From positions 310,001 to 374,000 of the forward strand of contig BDSL01000068.1 in assembly GCA_003116995.1 (NCBI GenBank): a stretch of 64,000 nucleotides of DNA. Direction: 5' to 3'. A program made the position numbers and the translations under genes. The DNA is from Yamagishiella unicocca. Lineage: Eukaryota; Chlorophyta; Chlorophyceae; Chlamydomonadales; Volvocaceae. The notes beneath the pieces are model-generated. The model did not search any database. It was not told the DNA's origin and saw only the letters and a program-made list of their open reading frames with translations. This document shows positions 31,481 through 41,430 of this stretch, one piece after another (positions within the stretch are counted from its first letter, which is position 1; every line of letters begins with the position of its first letter).

Positions 31481-34400
31481 TCAAGGCGACCGGCACGTGC
31501 CGCACGTGACTGCGCAGTAACCGGTCATATGGCCAGGGTTCCAGACGCAATCGCCCACACTTTTCCAATGGCCGCACATGACATCTAAATCCTGGCAAGC
31601 GGGCCGCGGCTCGCCGCAGATCCCACAGCTCATAGGACAGTTCTCCAGCATGTACCCGTGGTACATGGAATCCTCATCGCAAAAGCCCATAAAGGTCCAG
31701 GGCTTGCAATCCTCCACGAAGGTATCAATGCATGGTCGCGGCATGGGAAAGGGGCTTGGCGGCTGGCGAGGGGGTTTGGGGGGTTTGGGTGGCGATTTGG
31801 GCGACGGCTTGGGCTTGGGGCTTGGCGGCTGTGATGGAGGCTTGGGCACGGGGCTTGGCGATTTGGGCGACGGCTTGGGCTTGGGGCTTGGCGGCTGTGA
31901 TTGCGGCTTAGGCGTAGGGTTTGGCGATTTGGGCGACGGCTTGGGCTTGGGGCTTGGCGGCTGTGATGGAGGCGTGGGCACGGGGCTTGGCGATTTAGGT
32001 GTCGGCTTGGGCTCGGGGCCTGGCGGCTGCGATGGCGGCTTGGGCACGGGGTTTGGCGTTTTGGGCGACGGCTTGGGCTTGGGACTTGGCAGCTGTGATG
32101 GTGGCTTAGGCGCAGGGTTTGGCGATTTGGGCGACGGCCTGGGCTTGGGGCTTGGCAGCTGTGATGGTGGCTTGGGCACGGGGTGTGGCGGCTTGCGAGA
32201 GGGTGTCGGTGGTTTGGGTGGCGGCTTGGGCGCTGGGGATGGCGGCTTGGGTCGGGGCGGTGGGTTGGGTCGCTGAGGTTGAGAATCGCTGCACAGCTTG
32301 CACGACAGGCGGCAGTTCTGGGCCATGTATGGCAGACTCAAAGGATCATCGCAGTAGCCCAGCTTGACAAAGGCCGCGCACGACGTCTCGACGTCCGTGC
32401 AAGGTCCACGTGGCGGCGGCGACGGTGGCGAAGGAGGTCGGGAGCGCGGCGGCGGTGCCTCCCGGAAGGTGCAGAGGCCGCAGCTCGCCTGCGGTTAGGG
32501 ACGGACGTGTGTCGTAAGGTGGAGTGAGGTGCACGGGGGCGCTCCAGGGAGGGCAGTCAGGGCTGCTTGGGAGAAGCCCCCGCTCCCCTACGCCAATCCT
32601 CATCAGTCACGTCGTAATCACTCTTGCTTGGGGACCCCAGCTCCGGCTCGGCCTAGACGCGCCATCGGTGTCTTGGAGCACACTGATGGCTGACACGACG
32701 GTTCTACCTCTTGATCTGGAACCCACTGTAACCGTTACAACAACGCCGCCCCCTGCATGCTCGGCCTATCCCTGCTGTACGGCCACCGCATCAGCCCGCC
32801 ACTACTGATCGCCCCTGCCGGCCACCCACCCGGCACCTACCTTGCAGTTCTTCTGCATGTACCAGAAGGACTCCGTTTCGCAATAAACGTAATCTGCGGC
32901 CCATGTGGGGCACCTCTTGATGTAGATGTCATCGCAGTTGGCCACAACGACGGGGCAGTTGTTGCCACCCACGTACGGCACTTGACCTGGAGCCGGCGGG
33001 TATGCGTCTATGACCCACCACGTCCAGTTCGTGCGACAAACAATGCAGTCGTCCGGGTAGCGCCATTGGTTGCTGCCGTACGCCTGCGTACAACGGCCCC
33101 GCACAGGCAACGCGAGGCGCGGGCGCAGGCGCACACAGGCAGGCAGATTGTGGAGGGTTATTTGGGTGAGAGTTCAGCGCAGCGATAACAACATTATGGA
33201 CCAACATGAAGGCAGCAGGGTTAACGATCGAAAATGTGTTTCGAAAACAAGCTTGCCCTCGTCGCTCCCAGCCGCCCTGAATTGGTGGCAGATAGTACTT
33301 CTAGAGGCCACAAGCGGTCCCGATTGCTCAATAACTTCGGTTCATTTGTGAGCTCCCAAAGGCTCCCAAGGCGTGTCGAACGGCCGATTAAGTCGTTCAG
33401 CGCCCCAACCCCGACCCTCGTGCTTTGTGAACTTGTACTGGGCGTTGACAGAAGTGCCATCCACGTTCTTCATCGTGCAAGCTACATGTATAAGCACCAT
33501 GTACCAAAATCGGCTATCCATGTTCTCAACGATGAAGTGGGTGCAAAGGGTACGAAATCGAGTTGTTGTAACGGTGACAGTGGGTTCCAGAACAAGAGGA
33601 ACTCGGGTGTGCAGCCGTACGTACCATGTCCATCAGGTCCATGGCGTCAGGGTTTCGGGCGCGTAGGCTGTCTCGGGTCAGCAGCCGGTCCGCTGGCCCG
33701 ATCCAGAGATTTGAATCGAAATAGGCGTTGCTAATCATTGCGAAATATTCGTATTGGTTTGCCATCACGTAAGCATCTGAGATGGTTGGCAGGCACAAGT
33801 CGCAGACGGGAACATGGTCGGCTACGCGGCAGTGGGCAGGTTAGGATGGCATACACACACATGGAAACGGTGGCATCAACCAACGCCACTATCAACTAAC
33901 AGCGGCGGACCATCCATCCGGAGGGAGACGTCACACCCTCTTTTGGTACGCCCATTGTCCCATACCTTGACGAACACCCGCTGTGCCGGTCACGCTCGCT
34001 CACCATTGTTGTAGGCGCCCGACTGTTTGGCTTCAGCATGTCGCTGTCGTACCAAGCGCAGCTGGCAGTCGCTGAAGCCTAGGTTCATCACTAGGTGGGC
34101 GAACTCGTGGACGAAGATGCTTGTGTCTGAGGCCAAAACTCTGGGCATGGATGGGAAGGTATGGAGACGTAATCATTAAGTAACACGTGTTTACCACGGC
34201 GTCAGCACTTCAAAGAGCAGCAGCACACAGGCAAGAAAGAGCTGTCGATTAAGGCGTCCTCTGTTCGTTCGCTTGGGCAATTCGTTAGGTAAGTTTTTCT
34301 CCTCCCTCCTGCGTTGCGTATACGGGCTATCACACCAGCCCCCCAAAACACCTGCCCCGATCCCAACAGGAAGTGCTCAGCACCCCAACCGATCCCAATG

Positions 34401-35700
34401 TGTGTATTTGCTCTGCAATGTGCACGCAGCGACACTATGCAGATAGGCTTTGTTTGCCCCTTCATGGGACCCGGTATCCCAGATCTAAGACGTTCCTTCC
34501 GTCCATCCCCTCGGGCCCTGGGCGCAGGCAGGTCGAACGAACGCACCCTTGTGGACCGTCGTACGTGTCCAGCACATCCTCCTCACCACACGCCATCACC
34601 GGGTTTCCGAGGATGGGCCCCACACCTCTGATGGTCGCCCACAGGCGGCCGTCAAATGTCTGGCCTTTGCCATCTTCTCCGACCAGGGCCCTGAAGGGCG
34701 GCAGGTCTGCGAGGGTCTGCTTCTTGCCAATGATGGCCATTTTGGCGCCGTTGGCGTTGATACGGTCCCGCATCTCACGAGGCGTCTGCGCCAGCATACG
34801 CTCGGCAAGCAGCACCGTTTGCTGCACAGCGGCTTCGGACACCACGTCATACGCCTGCATGGTGGGCACAGGCCAGGGAGGTCAGACGAATGCTGGTCCT
34901 CCTCTCAGGGCAAGTGCGTGAGCTGCGGCGATGGCGAATGACAACGATGTGCATGATGGGGTTCATTCGTGGTGCGCGTATCGTGGTGCGTGTGTTGGGC
35001 CCAGCGCCATCCACCGGACGACACGTTGTATTTATTACAGTAGGATCTCCGTCCAGAGCTCCAGACCAAGAGGCAGAACCCGACACGTATATCCTTGAAA
35101 GAACCAACATGTCCCCCTTCATCTCTATTCGTTATTTCTTCCTTTGGAAGAAAACAAACCGCCCATCTTTCTCACGCATCTGCCACCTGCCCTGAAGCGC
35201 CATGCACATTGCCACCGGCCTTCCGACCCCTGCAGCCCATGCCTATATGTACTCACCCACACCTCCAGGCCGCCGCCTGCGGCCGTGGCCCGCATGCGGA
35301 AACCAGCATCCGTCGCAGATCTCACTGTGGTGGCAGCCTGCTTTTTGCGGGCGGTCTTGAAGGGCAGGCTGTTCGACTCCGACTCAGATCCCGGCTGCGG
35401 AACCGGAATGATTCGACCCGAGTAGTATCGTTCCAGCAGGTCTTCAACCTCTAAGTTTCGTCGGCGGGGTGTGTGATGGCGGCTCCCGCCGTCTGCGGGA
35501 ACGTGGAGCAGAACGTTACTTGCGGTGTCCCGGGCGCCAGATGCATACATCGTCTTACCTAATGTTATTTTCGCTACAAGCGGCCCCTCTGTGACGCTCT
35601 CCAGTGCTCTGCCAGCGACTGCCGCAAATCTACACACGATGGCGAGCGCCAGGGCCAACGCCCACCACCGATTCCTCCATTTCGCTAAATGCGTCTTCAT
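31481..35700 (-). CDS. Secreted zincin metalloprotease-like protein with four ShKT modules and a proline-rich spacer
   Basis: Exons: 35700-35559, 35492-35257, 34854-34547, 34140-34004, 33776-33625, 33083-32841, 32488-31481; phases agree, about 741 aa. An N-terminal signal peptide ([19 protein letters not shown]) is followed by a zincin domain. Its motifs are [12 protein letters not shown] (HExxH at 240-244) and [17 protein letters not shown] (likely third ligand Glu284), matching the HEFAH...NxxEYxA...YFDxN type. Four six-Cys ShKT modules follow: near 365-412 (split by intron 6), 436-472, 659-697 and 704-738. About 190 residues of Pro/Ser/Lys repeats ([11 protein letters not shown] type) separate the pairs. 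ShKT is an extracellular module in many non-toxin proteins. A likely cell-wall or extracellular-matrix protein. Introns 2, 5 and 6 carry MITE ends. Confidence 0.8.
32691..32742 (-). repeat. MITE end in intron 6 of the downstream metalloprotease gene
   Basis: GACGGTTCTACCTCTTGATC...CCCACTGTAACCGTTACAACAA; right-end orientation. Absent from the paralogous intron at 42994-43292. Confidence 0.75.
33560..33602 (+). repeat. MITE end in intron 5 of the downstream metalloprotease gene
   Basis: GTTGTTGTAACGGTGACAG...TTCCAGAACAAGAGG, about 20 bases downstream (minus sense) of the exon 5 donor. The paralogue lacks it. Confidence 0.75.
35023..35085 (+). repeat. Degenerate MITE end in intron 2 of the downstream metalloprotease gene
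   Basis: CGTTGTATTTATTACAGTAG then CTCCAGACCAAGAGGCAGAA; left-end orientation with a small internal insertion. Confidence 0.6.
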
Positions 35701-36539
35701 CGAGACAATAATGTTGTACGATTTATGTAGGCCAGGGGGTAAGGAAGGCGTGGCTCGTCGTGCGCCGCTGTGTATGCAACGAGACTTTGGATAGCAACAC
35801 CAACTGGTGTCAGTCGGATACCTATCAGACTGACCTGTGTTTGAATTGAAAATACTTGGTAGAAAGTCCGAACCCTTTATGTATTTTTCCTAACCGCGCA
35901 CGGGTCAGAAGCTGTGCCGTCGAACGAAGAGTGTACAGTAAAGGGAGGACCCGAGTTGGTAACGAGAACGTGGCGCAAGCTTGCTGCGACGATGTAGGGA
36001 CTGAAGTAACAATTATATACTGATGTAACAAAGCAGCGCAATGAAAGGGTGCCGTAGACGCTATCGAGGAAACTAACGACGCTACCGACGCGAGTGAAGT
36101 CCACTCCGTCAGGCTCCATCGACCTGCAGTAATATGCTACGAAATTTGTGATGCATCCTTCCCGAACATTTTATAGGACAAGTCCTTTGGCATAGCCAAG
36201 TGACTCCTGGGGTCTCGCACCACGGCAGGCGCAGCACGGCATAAATGAATCATGCTATATTGGCGGGGGAACTGGCAGTTGCGTGCGAGTGTCAATAGTA
36301 GCGCCAGCGCGTAGGGCGGCGACCAGCCCCGGATCCGATCGAGAGAACTGGTCCGATGGGCAGTACCTGCAGGCCGTGCTAGCCGTGCTTTCCTGCAACC
36401 TGCTACGCGCGGTTTTACCTTGCGTCGGCCGCACATCTCGCCGGCGCCATTTAATCACTGCCGTCCCACGCAGCGCCTTCTGCTGCGTGGCCTCGACTGT
36501 ACATACAGGAGAAACCTGCCGTCGCTCGCATCGAATGCT
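35701..36539. other. Upstream region of the downstream metalloprotease gene; no gene seen
   Basis: AT-richer than the genes. Should hold the minus-strand promoter. No TATA box in a convincing position and no conserved frame. Confidence 0.4.
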
Positions 36540-36870
36540 TGGGCATATGCCTGTGCGTATGCTCGGCGCTTCCGCCCGACCTCTGTCTGCTGTTGCCCAC
36601 TGCCGGCCGCCGTTCGCTCAGGAAACATGCGGATCGTCTTCCCCTGACCTCCACCAGCTGGATGCATGGCCGCCACCTCCATCCGGCTCTGGGCCCCAGC
36701 CTGGCTGTGATTCGCACCTCCATCCTGCCCTGCCCTGCCATCATCACTGCGATTCGCGCCTCCATCCTGCCCTGCCCAGCCATCATCACTGCGATTCGCA
36801 CCTCCATCCTATCCTGCCCTGCCCTGCCATCATCTGCACATGGAGATTAGCGGCAGCACCATGGTCGTGT
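36540..36870 (+). repeat. Diverged copy of the phytochelatin synthase 3' segment
   Basis: Repeats the 28665-28965 block, including TGCCGGCCGCCGTTCGCTCA and the 42-base minisatellite. It then jumps to a CACATGGAGATTAGCGGCAG match of 29072-29095, skipping about 90 bases. Reads as a partial gene-end duplication about 8 kb away. Confidence 0.75.
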
Positions 36871-36941
36871 GATTGTTACAACATAGCCGGGCTGACGCCG
36901 GCCGCGGGTAGCAGCTACCGTAAACGAAACGGGCAGTACTC

Positions 36942-36978
36942 TACCCCGGTCTGGAGCCCGCTATAACAGCTGCTATTA
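36942..36978 (-). repeat. Degenerate MITE end
   Basis: CCGGTCTGGAGCCCGCTATA then ACAGCTGCTATTACT; right-end orientation. Confidence 0.5.
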
Positions 36979-37500
36979 CTCTAACGGCCTGGTGCGGGCG
37001 CGGAGAGGAATAGATGTGAGGGGCTGCTGTCCCCTCTGTTCATCGCAGTCTCCAGACACCCATGCCGTACGGTGTACATCAGCAGTATAGGTCCAAAACA
37101 TTTCGCCATAGCAGCCTGGTGGGCGCTTGCCGCCAGCTCCTCGCGGCAAGTGACAGCCGCCTCCTAACGTGGAGGCGGCGCCGATCGATACTCGTACAAT
37201 GAAAGGCCAAATAATACTCCCGTTTCTGTAACCAACAAATCCGATAACAAACATAACAGCCGAGGCAACTTCCAACGCGACCCAACGCGAGGGTAACGCG
37301 AGGTACTGTCGTCATAGAACGGAAAGGGTCTGGCAAGGGAGGGACGCGGTGTTTGCCTTGTTCACCGCTATTGCCTTTTGGTCTTGAACCAGCTTTAACC
37401 TACTGTAACTTGTACTATTATTGAGATGCCGGATTGGCAGCCGGCTTATGCCAGGTGATGGTCCAATCCCCGCCGCAGTGCAGTACGCACACGACACTGC

Positions 37501-38346
37501 TTGTTGTAACGGTTACAGTGGGTTCCAGACCAAGACGTAGATCCATCGGGCACATCGCCTGACACTGAGGAAGACGGAGGAAACATAGACCGACATGCAC
37601 CGAAACAACGGCAAACCACCAGAACACCAATCGACAGGCCGTAGGCACGCAGAGCAGCAGCCAGCACCCCAGGGGGAATTTGCACTAGAGGCTGCCCTAT
37701 CAGGAACCGACCACCACCCAACCTAACAGCCCAGCAACCGACGAACCAGTGAAGCGCCGCAACGACGCAAGCATCAGGACCAGCCGCCTCTCATCCCAAA
37801 AAGCACGGACCCCAAGCAGGGCTCAACGCGCATATAGAATATAGAACCGGAAAGTAAGAAGCATGGGAAACCCCCGTTCCCCAAGACAACCCGGACCGGT
37901 CACGAATCCACCAGTACCTCAGCCGATCCTCCGCACACAAGGCGACTGGCGACAACCCGCAAGAAAGGATGCCGAGGCCCCACTGCATCCCAGCCTTTCT
38001 GGGGAAACCCCAACGCAGCAAGGGCCCAAAACTCTACCACCCCACGGCGAATGGCACGATCCAGGAGACCACTACCCGGACACTGATTGTTGTAACGGTT
38101 ACAGTGGGTTCCAGACCAAGAGGTAGAACCATCGGGCGCATCGCCTGACACTGAACAAGACGGAGGAAACAAATACCGACATGCACCGAAACAAAGGCAA
38201 ACCACCAGAGCACCAAGTTGACAGGCCGTAGGCATACAGAGCAGCAGCCAGCACCCCAGGGGGAATTTGCACTAGAGGCTCCCCTATCAGGAACTGGCCA
38301 CCAACCAACCTAACAGCTCGTTGTTGTTGTAACGGTTACAGTGGGT
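37501..38346 (+). mobile_element. Composite head-to-tail array of truncated MITE copies
   Basis: A left end at 37501 is followed by about 585 bases matching the left part of the 29547 element. A second left end starts at 38087 with only about 235 bases of interior, and a third at 38322. All point the same way, and each body is cut at a different place and fused to the next terminal repeat. No right ends are present. Confidence 0.8.
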
Positions 38347-38970
38347 ACAGTGGAAGTGTACGAAGTGTACGCCCAGGCCGCGGGACAGTTGCTGAACTTG
38401 AGTAAGGTTGAGCTGTTGCCAGTAGGCATTGAGGGCCCTAGCTTCCGAGCAATGTATAGGTGGTGGGCTTCATACCATATGTTGCCCGAGCGACACGGTG
38501 ACTACTCAATAGTAATACGACACAGGCGCAAGCGCTGGTGGGCATCGTAGCCGAGGAACGCCTGTGATCTCTCGCTCCCTAACATCTGGGGCTCAATCCC
38601 GGACAATGAGCTGCGCCGCCGCCCGCTCTAGCGCTTCCAAGACGGTGTCCGAGTGCAGGCCCCCGTGTCATGTGGTACAGTGCATCCCGTATGTCCGCCG
38701 CGGCCGCTGTGGCCCGGCCAAAATTTGACAGGCGTCACCTTGCACTACGCGCAAACTTTGGCAACACCTTCTCCCACAGGAAGAACTTAAGAGCGGTGGA
38801 GGACTGCACGACCTGAAACCTTCCTAGTACTAGGTGGGATTACGGCACGTGCCCTTGCAGCTGAGGATGGAATCCGAGTAGGCTGGCCTCGCAGGGGTGT
38901 AGTGTCGGAATGTGTAAAAGGTATTCATGCGAAAGATGTATGACAATACGGCTCTTTCGGTGTCTGGCGA
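38347..38970. other. No gene recognised
   Basis: Sequence between MITE copies. Short open frames only, no conserved motif. Confidence 0.4.
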
Positions 38971-39030
38971 TGCCTGGCGATGCGCCCGATGTCTCCACCT
39001 CATGGTCTGGGGCCCACTGTAACAGCTACT
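38971..39030 (-). repeat. MITE end
   Basis: GCGATGCGCCCGATGTCTCC...GGGGCCCACTGTAACAGCTACTACTACG; right-end orientation with triplet tip. Confidence 0.65.
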
Positions 39031-39419
39031 ACTACGATAATGATTCGTAAATCTGGAGCTACGTCGCCACCTACCCAGCAGTGTAGGCCTTGTTGGCGAT
39101 TGACTTTTACACAGCAGGGGATGAGGGACAACGATGGTGATCCGGGTCCAGCAGGCGTCCCTGGCTGCTGGCTCCGTCACATGTCGGAACCTGCGCAGCC
39201 TGCTGTGTGTAGCTAGCACACTTGCGAAGGGAGAAGATTTCCTTGTGGAGCCCAGGGAAGCCAGCCGATGACTAGGACAAGGACTGCGTCAAGAGCCTGC
39301 CAACTCTGCTGAGACCTGCCAGGATAAGGCCCTGCCGCAGGCTATGCGGAACATTCGACAATTAGCAGAGGACTCGCGGCGCTAGGTTAACGCAGGCCGG
39401 GCTAGGACAGAACCAACCC

Positions 39420-40215
39420 TAAGACAGCCATAGCGGCGAATCGCCGAATGCCAATCCAGGGAGGGCGCTTCGGTGTGGGGTATTGGAGTTTTTGTCCCGT
39501 TTGCGGGGCTTCGCGGCACTTGGGGGCGAGGTTGGTCCTCACCACCCCTTGCTGCGAGTCGTGGAGGGTCAGCTGGCGTGTGTTGGCCGCCCAGGGGGAA
39601 GTAGCCCGAATGGCCCCCCAATCGATCTGTAGTACACCCAACTGCAACCCAAGTAGCCCATTAGCAAGAGAAGCTGGCAGAGCGCCTCGAGCAGAAAGTC
39701 CCCACCAGAGACCCAAGGTGATCCCCACCCAAAAGGGGCCAGCACGCAGCCCCAAAGGAGGAGGAGAAAACGGAGCTCCCGCAGGAGCACCGGCCAGCCG
39801 GGACCTAATCCCGACCCCTCAGAACCTGTCGCCGGGCCAACACACACAAGCTGACCTTGGGCAACCTGAAGCAATGGTTGGTGAGGACCAACCCCGCCCC
39901 AACCCTTGCTTAGGACACCACTCGCTGCGAAGCCCCGCAGGCGGGAGCAAAACTCCACTACTTCACACCGATCCACGAAACGACACAAGGGGAGATGTCC
40001 TCCGACGCCCCAAAGCAGCCGATGTACACCGCCGCCAAGCCTCCATCGCGCTGACAGCCGCTAGCACCACGACGTCCCAGACACATTGGTGCACCCGCGC
40101 AGGGGCTAACACCAATCCACACTTGACCCCGGGACACAATGCAAGTGCCTCGCCTTCGTCCGTGTTCGTATGAGAATCGTTACACGATTATGAGGGCTTA
40201 TACAGTCCACCGCGT
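39420..40215. mobile_element. Diverged relative of the MITE family with internal foldback arms
   Basis: Near 39463-39545 the sequence is the inverse of near 39880-39970 (the arm contains GCGAAGCCCCGC and GGTGAGGACCAACC), separated by about 340 bases. The right part (40168-40210) resembles 30272-30325 of the full element. A related block lies at 55880-56150. It has no coding capacity of its own; the minus-strand frame at 39569-39988 is a by-product. Confidence 0.65.
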
Positions 40216-41430
40216 ATCAACACCAACAAGAATAAACCTGCCACATGCGTTCTTGTGTTGTTGTGTAACACGTCTTACGACGCAACCGATGCGTTGCTTT
40301 ATTACGGCCTAGTACCTACATGCCTAAGGCGTTGTACCTAAATTAATTGACTTGGGGCCTGCCAAGCCCGCAAGTCAGCGCCTTACCCTCTGGTATCGTA
40401 AAATACCGGTGGTAGCCAAGCCACTCAGCAGCTACCGTACTTCAAATCCCTCCAACGCAAATAGTCGACTTTCTGTACCCTGCAAGGTGCATAGCGAGGC
40501 GCAGAAACGCTATATTGTTCGCAAAGGCACGATAACGAAGGGTGCATGCGCGGAGCGGACTACCTGCTTGCCTTCAATACACGGAGTACACCAGGCAAGG
40601 CCACAAACAGCCGGCGACGGGTTCGGTTATGTATCAAGGGGCGTGCGACTTGCAGTCCTCCCAAATAACCAAGTGTATTAAGAAGCTACATCTCGTACGT
40701 CAAAATGCCAAGGCGAGTATTCTCAAGTGTATGTGCAGCAGCGGTACCGATTATCCATTATCAATGTTCAGCAATCCTTTTTGATGCTGCTGCTGCTCGC
40801 CTGTGCGCCGGATGTAATGGCGCCAAGCACTCCGTTTCTCTAGCTCTACACATGCTCACGCATCGTCACTCGCACTAGGAACTACAACCGGCTACAACGG
40901 ACATCGCTTACGTCCTAACTGCCAAAGCGAGTAATGGACCCACTTGTGCTCATGTGCTCACCTATTGAACAACATCAAGGCCGTCAGCGTCTGGCGATGT
41001 GCCCGAGGGCTCTCCCTGCCTTTTTACCTGGAGCCCACGTAACAACTTTTACCAATCCAGCTGCCATGGTAAATGCGTGGGACAACACACTGATTGGCAC
41101 ATCGTTGCCAAGCCAGGATGTGTCAGGACTCGCAACATGTACGGCATGTACGGCCGCTTCAAGCCGGCTGGCACGTGACCGCGAAGAAAATCTACCCCGC
41201 ATGCAGCCAGCAGGATTGCTAATGTGCTCGCTCGCGCTTACCCAAGGGAAGCGCACATGCATCCCAAGCGGGCCTCCCGGCTCGCAGCAGAGCTTACAGC
41301 TCATAGGACCATTCTGTACCATGCAGCCTTATAGTAACGTTGTAACTGGTGTTGGGAACCACCATCGCAATGACATGCAAAGATTCTCCAGGGTTTCCAG
41401 TCCACGCCATTACCTATGCACGCTGGCGGC
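40216..41430. other. Intergenic region with a relic of ShKT coding sequence
   Basis: No intact gene. 40987-41050 is a degenerate MITE end (right orientation). Near 41230-41330 on the minus strand, MVQNGPMSCKLCCEPGG resembles the [17 protein letters not shown] of the downstream paralogue's third ShKT module. This suggests the lost C-terminal modules of the 41431-46900 gene survive here as debris. A TGTAA on the minus strand at 41298-41294 could end the transcript. Confidence 0.5.

Noticed and set aside
31481..32488. Toxin gene because of ShKT modules
   Set aside because: ShKT is a common extracellular module. Here it is joined to a protease-like domain and a wall-protein spacer in a free-living alga.
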